A DNA stretch of 64,000 nt from Ottowia testudinis (GTDB taxonomy: Bacteria; Pseudomonadota; Gammaproteobacteria; Burkholderiales; Burkholderiaceae_C). How positions within the stretch are numbered: the first letter of the stretch is position 1; each line of letters starts with the position of its first letter. The DNA is taken from the NCBI RefSeq assembly GCF_017498525.1, contig NZ_CP071796.1, positions 1,240,001 to 1,304,000 of the forward strand. The letters are read 5' to 3'. Position numbers and translations under genes: made by a program. Below the pieces are notes generated by a model, which was not told where the DNA came from, ran no database searches, and saw only the letters and a list, made by a program, of their open reading frames with translations. Of this stretch, positions 47,909 through 57,276 are shown in pieces.

Positions 47909-48778
47909 ATGAGTTTCTGGAAGACCACCCGCTTCGAGATTGACTTGGGCCAACCCCGGGTGATGGGTATCGTCAATGTCACGCCCGACTCCTTCTCCGA
48001 CGGCGGCGAGCACGCCGATACCGCATCGGCCCTGCGCCATGCCGAACAATTGCTGAAGGAAGGCGCGCACATCCTCGACATCGGCGGCGAATCCACCCGC
48101 CCCGGCAGCCCGCCGGTGCTATTGGACGAAGAGTTGGCGCGCGTGGTGCCGCTGGTGCGCGAGGCGGTGAAATTCAGCGTGCCGATCTCGGTCGATACCT
48201 ACAAGCCCGAAGTGATGGCCGCCGTGCTGGACCTGGGGGCCGACATCATCAACGATATCTGGGGGCTGCGGCGCGAGAGCGAAACCGGCGGCCCGGGCGC
48301 GCTCGACGTGGTTCGCGGCCACCCCGCCTGCGGCGTGTGCCTGATGCACATGCACCGCGACCCGCAGACCATGCAGGCGGCGCCGATGCAAGGCGACGTG
48401 GTGCCGCAAGTGCTCTTGTTTTTAGAGCAAACTATGCAGGCTGTGCAAGCGCAAGGTGTGCAAAAGAGCCGTATCGTGCTGGATCCGGGCATCGGCTTCG
48501 GCAAGACCGTGGCGCAGAATTTCGCGCTGCTGGCGCGCCAGGCCGAACTGCTGCAGGCGGGGCTACCGCTGCTGCTCGGCTGGTCGCGCAAGTCCTCCAT
48601 CGGCGCGGTTTTGCAGGGCAATGCGCGCGAGGCGCCGCCGCCGGCCGAGCGCGTGATCGGCAGCGTGGCGGCCGCGTTGATGGCGGTTGAGCGCGGCGCC
48701 AGCATCGTGCGCGTGCACGACGTGGCGGCGACCGTACAGGCCCTTCAGATGTATGCCGCGGTGCGCGCGGCGGGGTGA
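47909..48778 (+). CDS. folP: Dihydropteroate synthase
   Basis: FolP joins p-aminobenzoate to 6-hydroxymethyl-dihydropterin pyrophosphate in folate synthesis and is the sulfonamide target. The 289-residue TIM-barrel protein has the two signatures VMGIVNVTPDSFSDGG (loop 1) and LDIGGESTRPGSPPV (loop 2), VSVDTYKPEV (here ISVDTYKPEVM), DPGIGFGKT and GWSRKSSIG (pABA/pterin sites). Order ftsH-folP-glmM is the classic one in proteobacteria; here a 3-kb reductase gene has come between folP and glmM. Confidence 0.96.
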   Translation: MSFWKTTRFEIDLGQPRVMGIVNVTPDSFSDGGEHADTASALRHAEQLLKEGAHILDIGGESTRPGSPPVLLDEELARVVPLVREAVKFSVPISVDTYKPEVMAAVLDLGADIINDIWGLRRESETGGPGALDVVRGHPACGVCLMHMHRDPQTMQAAPMQGDVVPQVLLFLEQTMQAVQAQGVQKSRIVLDPGIGFGKTVAQNFALLARQAELLQAGLPLLLGWSRKSSIGAVLQGNAREAPPPAERVIGSVAAALMAVERGASIVRVHDVAATVQALQMYAAVRAAG

Positions 48779-48855
48779 CGTGCCGCTGCGACGCTTCGCC
48801 GTGGACCTTTGCCGGTGATGGCCGCTGTGCGCCGGCGGCTGTCCAAAAAGACAAT

Positions 48856-48869
48856 TTGATATACGTCAA
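48856..48869 (+). promoter_or_regulatory. FNR/Anr-type box upstream of the TorA-like gene
   Basis: TTGATATACGTCAA matches TTGAT-N4-ATCAA in 9 of 10 positions. It lies 54 bp before the start codon, where an activator at about -41 would be expected. Confidence 0.7.
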
Positions 48870-48922
48870 GAGGCGTTTTTCTCCCCACGCTCAAATGGTG
48901 ATTGCACCAAAAGGAGAAAACG

Positions 48923-51619
48923 ATGAACTTCACAAGACGTCAATGGTTGGGCGCCAGTGCCGCGGGAACAGCGGGCGTGGTGGCTGCGGGGATGGATCTG
49001 TCGCCTATTGCCCAGGCCCTTGCGCAAGAGCCCGACGCGGCCAAACAGTTGGCGGCCCTCAAGAGCTTCAGCGGCAAGGTGCCGCACGCGACGCACTACG
49101 GCCCGCTGATCGCCACCGTGGAGAAGGGCCATTTGGTCAAGGTTGAGGCCCAGTCCACCGACAAGATGCCCACGGCCATGCTGACCGAGGGCGTGGTTGA
49201 CCGCACCTACGACAAGACCCGCATTGCCGGCCCGATGGTGCGCAAGCACTACCTTGAAGCCGTGCAGCGCGGCGACAACAACACCCGGCCCGACTTGCGT
49301 GGCAAGGATGAATGGATTCAGGTGAGTTGGGACACCGCGCTCGGCCTGACGGCCAAGGCCATCCTGGACACCATCGAAAAACACGGCAACGAGGGCTGCT
49401 TCAGCTCCAGCTATGGTGGCTGGTCGCACGCCGGCATCTTCCGGCCCAACGTGTTGCAAGGGCGTTTCTTCAATCTATTGGGTGGCTCGTCGATGACCAC
49501 CGGCGATTACTCGGCCGGTGCCGGTCAGATCGTGCTGCCCATGGTGATCGGCGACATGGAGGTCTATTCGGCCCAGAGCGCCTGGGAAACCCTGCGCGAC
49601 AACACCGAGCTGGTGGTGTTCATCGGCTGCGACCCGGACAAGAACAACCGCATCGAATACACGGTGTGCGACCACGAGATGTACAGCGGCTGGGAAGCCA
49701 TCAAGAAAGCTGGCTGCAAGTTCATCTCGATCAACCCGCAAGTCACGACCACCGACGAGAAGATGGGCTCCGAGTGGGTGCGCATCATCCCCAACACCGA
49801 CACCGCGCTGTTCCTGGCCATGGGCCACCACCTCATCAGCCAGAAAAAGCACAACCAGGCTTTCATCGACAAGTACACCGTCGGCTTCGACAAGTTTCGC
49901 GCCTACCTGGAGGGCAAGGACGGCACGCCGCCCAAGACGCCTGAGTGGGCGGCAAAGATCACCGGCATCCCCGCCGCCAAGATTCGCGAGCTGGCCGAGC
50001 TGATGCAATCCAAGCGCACCCAGCTGTGCGGTTCATGGGCGATCCAGCGCGCGCACCATGGCGAGATGCCTTACTGGGCCATCGTGAATTTCGCCTGCAT
50101 CCTGGGCAACATCGGCCTGCCGGGCCAGGGCGTGGGCTTCTCGTGGCACTACGGCGGCGGCGGCATGCCGCAGTCGGGCGGCACGGCGCCCACGGGCTTG
50201 TCGCAGGGCCGAAATCCGGTCAAGAAGATCTGCCCGGCCTCGCGCATCAGTGAAATGCTGCTGAACCCTGGCAAGGAGTTCACGTACAACGGTACCAAGT
50301 ACACCTACCCCAAGGTCAAGCTGATCTACAACGCCGGCAACAACGCGTTCTCGCACCAGCAGGATCTGAACGAGCTGGCGCGTGCCATTGGCACAGTCGA
50401 CACCATCATCTGCCACGAGCCTTGGTGGACCGGCTCGGCGCGCTGGGCCGATATCGTGCTGGCGGCCACCACCACGGTGGAGCGCAACGACATCTCATCG
50501 GCCGGTACCTACAGCATCGACAAGGTGTATGCGATGAAACAACTCATCGCACCGCAGCACGATGCGCTGGATGACTTTGAGATCTTCCGCCGGCTGGCGG
50601 TGCTTTGCGGCATCGAGTACGCCTTTACCGAAGGCAAAACGCAGATGGACTATGTCAAGGCGGCGTATGAAGCCAGCAGCGCCGCCAAGCACATGCCGTT
50701 CGACAAGTTCTGGGTCGAGGGCATGGCGCCGATCCCGGTGCCGCCCGAGGCCAGGAAGTGGGTGCGTCATGCCGACTTCCGCGCCGATCCGGCGAAGAAC
50801 CCGCTGCACACCACCAGCGGCAAGATCGAGATGTATTCATCCACCATCGACAAGATGAATATCGCCGACATGCCGCCCATGCCCAAGTGGCTGGAGCCGG
50901 GCGAATGGCTGGGCAACGCGCGCAAGGGCCAGGTGCATGTGGTCAGCCCGCATCCTTACTGGCGCCTGCACTCCCAGATGAATAACTCAGAACGTCTGCG
51001 CAAGCGCTACACCGTGCAGACGCGCGAGCCGCTGGTCATCAGCCGCCAGGACGCCGAGGCCAACGGCATCCGCGATGGCGACCTGGTCGAGCTGTACAAC
51101 GACCGCGGCGCGGTGGTGGTGGGCGCGCGCGTGTCCGACAAGATCATGCCGGGTGTCGTCAGCCTGCAAGAAGGTGCCTGGCCGCAGCTCGACAGCAAGG
51201 GCCGCTGCAACAACGGGCTGATCAACTTCCTGACCTCCAGCCGCCGTTCCAGCGCGCTGACCCAAGCCACCACGGCCAACACCTGCATCGCCTCGATTCG
51301 CAAGTGCACCGACGCCGACCCGGGCGGCACCAAGGCGTTCGACCCGCCCAGGATCGTCAAGCGCGAGGTCAAGTTCGACGAGAAGTTCTATGGTTTCGAT
51401 CGCGCCGCAGCCCTGCGCGAGAAGTCGGTGGCTTCGCTGTCCCCGGCCGAGAAGATCTACTACCAGCGCTGCACCGTGTGCCACGGCCCGCGCGATCCTG
51501 CGCAGTTCACCGAGAAGCAATGGTTGGGCATCACGCCCAGCATGTTCCAGCGCGCCGGTCTGAACGACGATGAACAGAAGACGGTGCTGGACTTCCTGAT
51601 GAAGAACGCCAAGAAATAG
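48923..51619 (+). CDS. TorA/DMSO-reductase-family molybdoenzyme fused to a C-terminal cytochrome c domain
   Basis: An 898-residue periplasmic reductase. Signal: Tat motif TRRQWLGASAAG. Core: SYGGWSHAGIFRPNVLQGRFFNLLGGSS, GDYSAGAGQIVLP and VFIGCDPDKNNR, as in TorA, TorZ and BisC; it lacks an N-terminal Fe-S motif, as that group does. The serine in YGGWS or close by is the expected Mo ligand. After residue about 830 comes a heme-c site, CTVCH (850-854), in a domain like the C-terminal heme domain of TorC (ITPSMFQRAGLNDDEQKTVLDFL). So electron donor and reductase may be one protein. AAGGAG precedes the ATG. No torC, torD or regulators adjacent. Substrate (TMAO, DMSO, biotin sulfoxide or other) is unknown. 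Confidence 0.9.
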   Translation: MNFTRRQWLGASAAGTAGVVAAGMDLSPIAQALAQEPDAAKQLAALKSFSGKVPHATHYGPLIATVEKGHLVKVEAQSTDKMPTAMLTEGVVDRTYDKTRIAGPMVRKHYLEAVQRGDNNTRPDLRGKDEWIQVSWDTALGLTAKAILDTIEKHGNEGCFSSSYGGWSHAGIFRPNVLQGRFFNLLGGSSMTTGDYSAGAGQIVLPMVIGDMEVYSAQSAWETLRDNTELVVFIGCDPDKNNRIEYTVCDHEMYSGWEAIKKAGCKFISINPQVTTTDEKMGSEWVRIIPNTDTALFLAMGHHLISQKKHNQAFIDKYTVGFDKFRAYLEGKDGTPPKTPEWAAKITGIPAAKIRELAELMQSKRTQLCGSWAIQRAHHGEMPYWAIVNFACILGNIGLPGQGVGFSWHYGGGGMPQSGGTAPTGLSQGRNPVKKICPASRISEMLLNPGKEFTYNGTKYTYPKVKLIYNAGNNAFSHQQDLNELARAIGTVDTIICHEPWWTGSARWADIVLAATTTVERNDISSAGTYSIDKVYAMKQLIAPQHDALDDFEIFRRLAVLCGIEYAFTEGKTQMDYVKAAYEASSAAKHMPFDKFWVEGMAPIPVPPEARKWVRHADFRADPAKNPLHTTSGKIEMYSSTIDKMNIADMPPMPKWLEPGEWLGNARKGQVHVVSPHPYWRLHSQMNNSERLRKRYTVQTREPLVISRQDAEANGIRDGDLVELYNDRGAVVVGARVSDKIMPGVVSLQEGAWPQLDSKGRCNNGLINFLTSSRRSSALTQATTANTCIASIRKCTDADPGGTKAFDPPRIVKREVKFDEKFYGFDRAAALREKSVASLSPAEKIYYQRCTVCHGPRDPAQFTEKQWLGITPSMFQRAGLNDDEQKTVLDFLMKNAKK

Positions 51620-51643
51620 GGCTTCGCTTCCGTCCAACCCATA

Positions 51644-51670
51644 CCCCGCGCCTCTTGCGCGGGGTTTTTT
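51644..51670 (+). terminator. Rho-independent terminator after the TorA-like gene
   Basis: CCCCGCGC / GCGCGGGG stem, loop CTCTT, six Ts. A strong terminator that isolates the reductase gene from glmM. Confidence 0.9.
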
Positions 51671-51858
51671 CTGGCGCTGCACGATAATCCCCGCAGCATC
51701 TGGAGACTATCAAATTGCTAGCTTCTTGCGCAATCCTGGAACCGGCGGCTGACCGCTTTCGAACTTCAGGAACCCGCGTGGATATTGCGGTTCGCAAGTG
51801 GCCATGGGCCGCTCTTTCACATCCAGCTGCCGCTTTTTAGGGTAACAGGGACAAGCTC

Positions 51859-53217
51859 ATGAGCCGAAAATACTTTGGAACCGATGGCATCCGCGGCACC
51901 GTGGGCGTCGCCCCCATCACGCCAGACTTTGTGCTGCGCCTGGGCCATGCGGTCGGCCGCGTGCTCAAGCGCGGCGAGTCCAACCCCACGGTGCTGATCG
52001 GCAAGGACACGCGCATCTCGGGCTACATGCTGGAAAGCGCGCTGGAGTCGGGTCTCAACTCAGCCGGCGCCAACGTGGTGCTGCTCGGCCCCGTGCCGAC
52101 GCCCGCCGTGGCTTACCTCACGCGCGCCCAACGTGCCAGCCTGGGCGTGGTCATCAGCGCCAGCCACAACGCCTTTGCCGACAATGGCATCAAGTTTTTC
52201 AGCGCGCTCGGCACCAAACTGGCGGATCAGTGGGAGCGCGATGTCGAAGCCGCGCTCGACGAGGCCCCGCAGTGGGCCGATTCGGCCCATCTGGGCCGGG
52301 CGCGGCGGCTTGACGACGCCGCGGGCCGCTACATCGAGTTCTGCAAGAGCACCTTCAGCAGCCACCTCAGCCTGCGTGGCCTGAAGATCGTGGTGGACGC
52401 GGCGCATGGCGCGGCCTACCAGATTGCCCCCAAGGTGTTTCACGAACTCGGCGCCGAGGTGGTGGCCATCGGCTGCGCGCCGGATGGCCTGAACATCAAC
52501 GACGGTGTGGGCGCCACCCACCCCGAGGCGCTGATCCAGGCCGTGCTGGCGCACCAGGCCGACTACGGCATTGCGCTGGACGGCGATGCGGACCGCCTGC
52601 AGATGGTCGATGCCAGCGGCCGCCTGTTCAACGGTGACGAACTGCTGTACTTGCTGGCGGCCGACCGGCTGGCCCATCGCCAGGCCAAGGGCCAGGCGCG
52701 CGGGCCCGAGCTGGCCGGCGTTGTCGGCACGCTGATGACCAACCTGGCGGTCGAGCTGGGCATTCAGCGCTTGGGCTATCAGTTCGTGCGTGCCAAGGTG
52801 GGCGATCGCTACGTGCTGGAAGAACTGCATCGGCGCGGCTGGATTCTGGGTGGCGAGGGATCGGGCCATTTGCTGATGCTGGAGCGCCATGGCACTGGCG
52901 ACGGCCTGGTGTCCGCCTTGCAAGTGTTGCGCGCCTGCGCCGCCAGCGGCCGCACGGTGGCCGAGCAACTGGCCGATGTGACGCTGTTTCCCCAGACGCT
53001 GATCAACGTGCGTCTGCAGCCGGGGCAGGATTGGCAAGACAATCGATGCCTGAAGGATGAGATCCGGGTGGTCGAAGCCGAGCTGTCGGGCACCGGCCGT
53101 GTGTTGATCCGCGCCAGCGGCACCGAACCCTTGGTACGCGTGATGGTGGAGGCGCGCGACGCCGCTCAGGCCCAGGCGTGCGCCGAGCGGCTGGCGGCAA
53201 GTCTTCACAGCGGTTGA
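51859..53217 (+). CDS. glmM: Phosphoglucosamine mutase
   Basis: GlmM converts glucosamine-6-phosphate to glucosamine-1-phosphate, feeding UDP-GlcNAc for peptidoglycan and lipid A. The 452-residue product has [13 protein letters not shown], the phosphoserine loop [18 protein letters not shown], the metal-binding DGDADRLQ and the sugar-binding GGEGSGHLL, and the phosphate-binding [15 protein letters not shown]. Complete. A degenerate family-1 repeat (about 51704-51735) lies in the leader, where no clear promoter is seen. Confidence 0.97.
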   Translation: MSRKYFGTDGIRGTVGVAPITPDFVLRLGHAVGRVLKRGESNPTVLIGKDTRISGYMLESALESGLNSAGANVVLLGPVPTPAVAYLTRAQRASLGVVISASHNAFADNGIKFFSALGTKLADQWERDVEAALDEAPQWADSAHLGRARRLDDAAGRYIEFCKSTFSSHLSLRGLKIVVDAAHGAAYQIAPKVFHELGAEVVAIGCAPDGLNINDGVGATHPEALIQAVLAHQADYGIALDGDADRLQMVDASGRLFNGDELLYLLAADRLAHRQAKGQARGPELAGVVGTLMTNLAVELGIQRLGYQFVRAKVGDRYVLEELHRRGWILGGEGSGHLLMLERHGTGDGLVSALQVLRACAASGRTVAEQLADVTLFPQTLINVRLQPGQDWQDNRCLKDEIRVVEAELSGTGRVLIRASGTEPLVRVMVEARDAAQAQACAERLAASLHSG

Positions 53218-53223
53218 TGCCGA

Positions 53224-53700
53224 ATGGGCGACTTGTGGCGCTACCTCAGGCACGGCTTGTGGCTGGCGCTGGGCATTGCGGTGGGCGTGACGGTGTTGAT
53301 CACGCTGGATGTGAACCTGTCGCTGGCGCGAATCGATCCAGACCGCATGGAGACCCATCCCAACATGGCGCCACAGGTTCGCTTTTTGTTTATTCCCATT
53401 TTTTGCGCCATCGCCTTGGGTGCGGCTTTCGTGGCGGAGTTTGTTCAAGGCCAGGTGTTCCGTCAGCGCCCGCGCTTGGTGGCGGGCTGGCATTTCTTGC
53501 TCTTGGGGCTGGCCTACAGTCTGCTGTGGTCTTGGCTGCCTTTTTTGCATGTGTTGCCCTTCGTTGGGGAGCTTCCCTTACGCGTGTGGCCGGTGGTGCG
53601 GTTCATGGGCATTCCATTGGCCGTCGGCCTGTCGTGGTGGATTCGCCTGCGTTGGGGTGTGCGTCAAGTCGCGGACGGCCCGCGGCTGCTGATGCCATAG
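53224..53700 (+). CDS. Small membrane protein of unknown function
   Basis: A 158-residue hydrophobic protein with four likely membrane helices (GLWLALGIAVGVTVLITL, FLFIPIFCAIALGAAFVAEF, FLLLGLAYSLLWSWLPFL, FMGIPLAVGLSWWIRL). It starts 6 bp after glmM and is on the same strand, so it may be cotranscribed. No family recognised. The third-position GC is lower than in glmM, which suggests a different origin. A family-1 repeat follows at 53721. Confidence 0.6.
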   Translation: MGDLWRYLRHGLWLALGIAVGVTVLITLDVNLSLARIDPDRMETHPNMAPQVRFLFIPIFCAIALGAAFVAEFVQGQVFRQRPRLVAGWHFLLLGLAYSLLWSWLPFLHVLPFVGELPLRVWPVVRFMGIPLAVGLSWWIRLRWGVRQVADGPRLLMP

Positions 53701-53720
53701 GCGCAAGCATGGCAGATCGC

Positions 53721-53762
53721 TATATATTTGGTAGCTGCTCGCGCTTGTTGTGAAAGCGCTAC
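53721..53762 (-). repeat. Dispersed hairpin repeat, family 1
   Basis: TATATATTTGGTAGCTGCTC then GCGCTTGTTGTGAAAGCGCT, inverted orientation, between the small membrane gene and the spermidine-synthase-like gene. Confidence 0.75.
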
Positions 53763-53858
53763 GGGCTGAATTTATCTATAGACCCGATTTGAGCGCCATG
53801 GGCTGGCTTGGCATGTTCCAAGCATCCAGGACGAAGCAAATCTTATTCATTCGCTGGC

Positions 53859-53864
53859 GATAAT
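53859..53864 (+). promoter_or_regulatory. Candidate -10 box (GATAAT) next to a TTG start
   Basis: GATAAT lies 11 bp before the TTG used as the start of the next gene, so a transcript from it would be almost leaderless. Confidence 0.35.
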
Positions 53865-53874
53865 CCCCCTTATC

Positions 53875-54630
53875 TTGAAACCCGATCCACTGGCCTCGCT
53901 GGAGGTCAATCTTTCCGAAGCCGACGGCATCCGCTATCTGCATCTGGGCACCGAATGGGTGCAGGGCAGCATGCGTATCGATGCGCCGTTCGACATTGAC
54001 CTGGAATACGTGCAGCGCATGATGGCCTGGCTGCTGTTCGTGCCGCCCGATTCGGTGGGCAGCCGCCACGCCATGCAACTGGGCCTGGGGGCCGGCGCCA
54101 TCACCAAGTTCTGCTACAAGAAACTGAGGATGACCTGCACCGCGGTGGAGATCAACCCGCGCGTGGCCGACGTCTGCCGCGCCTGGCTGCGCCTGCCGCC
54201 CGAGGACGAGCGCCTGCGCGTGGTGATCGCCGATGCGGCGCGCGAAATCCGCCGGCCTGAATGGCTGGGCACCGTCGAGGCGCTGCAGGTGGATTTGTAC
54301 GACCACCAGGCCGCCGCGCCAGTGCTCGACAGCCCCGACTTCTACGCCGACTGCCGCCATCTGCTGACGGAAGACGGTTGCATGACCGTCAACCTGTTCG
54401 GCCGCTCGGCCAGCTTCGATCGCAGCATCGAGAGCATCGCCGCCGCCTTCGGCCCGCGCGCCGTGTGGCAGTTCAAGCCCACGCGCGAGGGCAACGCCGT
54501 GGTGCTGGCGCAGCGCACAGCCAGCCGCCCCAAGCGCGACGTGCTGCAGGCGCGGGCCGACGAGATCGAGGCGCGCTGGGGCTTGCCGGCACGCAAGTGG
54601 CTCAAGGTTTTCAAGCCGGTGGAGAGATGA
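53875..54630 (+). CDS. Spermidine synthase-like methyltransferase-fold protein
   Basis: A 251-residue Rossmann-fold protein of the spermine/spermidine synthase type: LGLGAGAITKFCYKKL (nucleotide-binding Gly loop), VEINPRVADVCRAWL (acidic ribose site), VIADAAREIRR and VDLYDHQAAAPVL (where aminopropyltransferases have the catalytic Asp). It lacks the usual N-terminal substrate strands and has a shortened start, so it may not make spermidine. Start TTG at 53875 is the best in-frame choice; an internal ATG at 53971 is possible. A family-2 repeat follows its stop. Confidence 0.8.
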   Translation: MKPDPLASLEVNLSEADGIRYLHLGTEWVQGSMRIDAPFDIDLEYVQRMMAWLLFVPPDSVGSRHAMQLGLGAGAITKFCYKKLRMTCTAVEINPRVADVCRAWLRLPPEDERLRVVIADAAREIRRPEWLGTVEALQVDLYDHQAAAPVLDSPDFYADCRHLLTEDGCMTVNLFGRSASFDRSIESIAAAFGPRAVWQFKPTREGNAVVLAQRTASRPKRDVLQARADEIEARWGLPARKWLKVFKPVER

Positions 54631-54735
54631 CATCCCCCCTGAGCCGCCTGCGGCGTCGTCCCCCAGGGGGCAACGCCAGCGGCCGGGCCAAGCCCGTTCC
54701 ACGGCGTTCCAGATTGGCCTGCTCCGGGGCCTTTA
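54629..54735 (+). repeat. Dispersed repeat, family 2
   Basis: CATCCCCCCTGAGCCGCCTG, then GTCCCCCAGGGGGCAACGCC, GGCCGGGCCAAGCCCG and GGCGTTCC-(A)GATTGGCCTGCTCC. Close to the copies at 21453 and 30283. It lies between the spermidine-synthase-like gene and the GspE-like gene. Confidence 0.8.
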
Positions 54736-54785
54736 CTCGAATGGTGTGCCGGTCATGAGGCGCTTGCGCGCGATGGAGATTTGAC

Positions 54786-56582
54786 ATGAAACACAAGACA
54801 AGACCCGCTCCGCTCATTCCGCTGGCCGAATACCACGGCCCGGTGCAATGGCGCCACTTGGTCGATTGGCTGCGTCAAGACGGCGTCATCACCGACGCCG
54901 AGGCCGACCGCACCATCGCGCGCTGCTCGCAGGCCGAGAGCGCGCAGCCCGCGCTGGTCCGCCTTGCGGCGGTGGGCATCCAGCGTGCCAGCGACGAGCA
55001 GCCGATGGACGTCGAAGAGCTGACGCAGCACCTGGCGCGCCGCGCCGGATTGCCGTATCTGCGCATCGACCCGCTGCGCGTGGATGTCGGCAAGGTATCG
55101 GACACCATGAGTGCCGTCTATGCCGAACGCCACAAGGTGCTGCCGGTGCAGGTCACCGCGTCTGAAGTGGTGGTGGCCACCAGTGAACCCTTCATCGACG
55201 ATTGGGTGTCCGAAGTGGAGCGCCAGGCCAAGCGCAGCGTGCGCCGAGTGGTGGCCAACCCGGCTGAGATCAAACGTTACACGGCCGAGTTCTTCGCGCT
55301 GGCCAAGTCGGTGCGTGCGGCGGTCAAGAGCGGCGGCGCGACCGGCTCCACCAGCTTCGAGCAACTGGTGGAGCTTGGCAAAACCGGCCGTCAGCTCGAC
55401 GCCAACGACCAGGGCGTGATCCAGGTCGTCGACTGGCTGTGGCAGTACGCGTTCGACCAGCGCGCCAGCGACATCCATTTGGAGCCGCGGCGCGACCAGG
55501 GCGTGATCCGTTTCCGCATCGACGGCGTGCTGCACCCGGTGTACCAGGTGCCGCCGGGTGTGATGAACGCCATCACCGCGCGCGTCAAGCTGCTGGGCCG
55601 CATGGACGTGGTCGAAAAGCGCCGCCCGCAGGACGGCCGCATCAAGACACGCAACCCACGCGGCAACGAAATCGAAATGCGCCTGTCGACGCTGCCCACC
55701 GCGTTCGGCGAAAAGCTGGTCATGCGCATCTTCGACCCCGACACCGCCGTCAAGGATCTGGGCGCGCTGGGCTTTACCCCGCACGACGCGGACCGTTGGG
55801 AAACGCTGGTGCAGCGTCCGCACGGCATCATCCTGGTGACTGGGCCGACCGGCTCGGGCAAGACCACCACGCTGTATTCCACCTTGCGCCGCGTGGCGAC
55901 GGAAGAGGTGAACGTCAGCACCATCGAGGACCCGATCGAGAAGATCGACCCGGCGCTCAACCAGACGCAGGTGCAGCCGCAGCTTGACTTCAGCTTTGCC
56001 GAAGGCGTGCGCGCGCTGATGCGGCAAGACCCGGACATCATCATGATCGGCGAGATCCGCGACTTGGAAACCGCCGAAATGGCGGTGCAGGCCGCGCTGA
56101 CCGGCCACCTGGTGTTCAGCACCCTGCACACCAACGACGCCCCGAGCGCGCTGACCCGGCTGATGGAACTGGGCGTGCCCGCCTACCTGCTGAGCGCCAC
56201 GATGCTCGGCGTGCTGGCGCAGCGCCTGGTGCGCACCCTGTGCCCGCAGTGCAAGCAGCCCGACGACGGTGCATCAACCGAGCTGCTGGCCGAGGCCATC
56301 AAACCGTGGAAGATCAACAGCGGCAACTGGCGGCCCTACAAGCCGGTGGGCTGTGTGGACTGCCGCATGACGGGCTTCCGGGGCCGCATGGGCATCTATG
56401 AGCTGCTGACGGTGGGCGAGGTGTTCAAGGGCCTGGTGCATCACGATGTTGGCCCCGCACCGCTGCGCAAGCAGGCCGTTGCCGACGGCATGCGCCCACT
56501 GCGCTTGGCCGGCGCCATGCGCGCGGCCGAGGGGCTGACCACGCTGCAGGAAGTGATCGCGGCTACGCCACCGCTGACCTGA
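54786..56582 (+). CDS. GspE/PilB-family secretion ATPase
   Basis: A 598-residue cytosolic hexameric ATPase of the type II secretion/type IV pilus family. Order: an N-terminal GSPII_E_N-like domain (to about residue 170), QRASDIHLEPRRDQGVIRFRIDG, Walker A GPTGSGKTTT (about 353-362), the Asp box and Walker B MRQDPDIIMIGEIRD, HTNDAPSALTRL, then a zinc module (CPQCK and CVDCRMTGFRGRMGIYE). No other gsp or pil gene is within the window, so its partner system is elsewhere. Could drive secretion, pili or transformation. Confidence 0.9.
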   Translation: MKHKTRPAPLIPLAEYHGPVQWRHLVDWLRQDGVITDAEADRTIARCSQAESAQPALVRLAAVGIQRASDEQPMDVEELTQHLARRAGLPYLRIDPLRVDVGKVSDTMSAVYAERHKVLPVQVTASEVVVATSEPFIDDWVSEVERQAKRSVRRVVANPAEIKRYTAEFFALAKSVRAAVKSGGATGSTSFEQLVELGKTGRQLDANDQGVIQVVDWLWQYAFDQRASDIHLEPRRDQGVIRFRIDGVLHPVYQVPPGVMNAITARVKLLGRMDVVEKRRPQDGRIKTRNPRGNEIEMRLSTLPTAFGEKLVMRIFDPDTAVKDLGALGFTPHDADRWETLVQRPHGIILVTGPTGSGKTTTLYSTLRRVATEEVNVSTIEDPIEKIDPALNQTQVQPQLDFSFAEGVRALMRQDPDIIMIGEIRDLETAEMAVQAALTGHLVFSTLHTNDAPSALTRLMELGVPAYLLSATMLGVLAQRLVRTLCPQCKQPDDGASTELLAEAIKPWKINSGNWRPYKPVGCVDCRMTGFRGRMGIYELLTVGEVFKGLVHHDVGPAPLRKQAVADGMRPLRLAGAMRAAEGLTTLQEVIAATPPLT

Positions 56583-56774
56583 CGGCGCCAAGCCTGCAGC
56601 GCCGTCATGGCCTGATGCGCGCAGGCAGGCTTGGCTATTCACCACGAAGCAAGACAGGGAAGGTCTTCGCCCTAGGGGTAATCCCCGGGTCGCGGTAGGT
56701 GAAATCCACATCAAACGCGGTGTTTCCAATGGTGACAATGCGCCTTGGCTTTTTCTTCATTGAGGAGATGACTC
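56583..56774. other. Intergenic region before tctB
   Basis: About 190 bp between the GspE-like gene and tctB. I see GGGGTAATCCCC, an 8-10 bp palindrome at about 56676-56687 that could be an operator, and GAGGAGATG as the tctB ribosome site. No convincing promoter. Confidence 0.35.
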
Positions 56775-57263
56775 GTGCGCATCAAGAGTCAAAAAGACTT
56801 TTTCGCCGGGCTGTTGTACATGCTGATCGGCATTGGTTTCGCCTGGGGCGCGACCAACTACACCATCGGCGACGGCGCCCGGATGGGGCCGGGCTACTTC
56901 CCGCTGATGCTGGGCATCGTGCTGGCCGTCATCGGCGGCATCGTGATGTTCCGAGCCCTGGTGGTCGAGACGCCCGACGGCGACCCGATCGGGCGCTGGG
57001 CCTGGAAGCCGCTGGCTTTCATCATCGCGGCCAACTTCCTGTTCGGCATCCTGCTGGGCGGCTGGCCGCTGCTGGGCATTCCGGCCATGGGCCTGATCAT
57101 CGCCATCGTCGTGCTGACCTTCGTCGCGGCCCTGGCCGGCACCGAGTTCAAGTTCATCGAGGTGCTGATCCTGGCCGTTCTGCTGGCCGCGCTCAGCTGG
57201 TTCGCGTTCGTCTGGGGCCTGAATCTCCAGTTCCAGGTCTGGCCGACCTTCATCAGCGGCTGA
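56775..57263 (+). CDS. tctB: Tripartite tricarboxylate transporter, small membrane subunit TctB
   Basis: TctB is the small integral subunit of the secondary transporter TctABC. The 162-residue product has four hydrophobic segments (FFAGLLYMLIGIGFAWGA, YFPLMLGIVLAVIGGIVMF, LAFIIAANFLFGILLGG, and two close to the C-terminus) with the family motif GDGARMGPGYFP near residue 32. Start is GTG 56775 with GAGGAG upstream. tctA follows after 13 bp. No periplasmic TctC is next to it, so the substrate cannot be inferred. Confidence 0.9.
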   Translation: MRIKSQKDFFAGLLYMLIGIGFAWGATNYTIGDGARMGPGYFPLMLGIVLAVIGGIVMFRALVVETPDGDPIGRWAWKPLAFIIAANFLFGILLGGWPLLGIPAMGLIIAIVVLTFVAALAGTEFKFIEVLILAVLLAALSWFAFVWGLNLQFQVWPTFISG

Positions 57264-57276
57264 AGGGGCTGACACC

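Noticed and set aside
48418-48470. Possible family-1 repeat in folP (GTGCAAGCGCAAGGTGTG)
   Set aside because: It lacks the AGCTAT end and hairpin partner, and the encoded helix is of normal length for dihydropteroate synthase.
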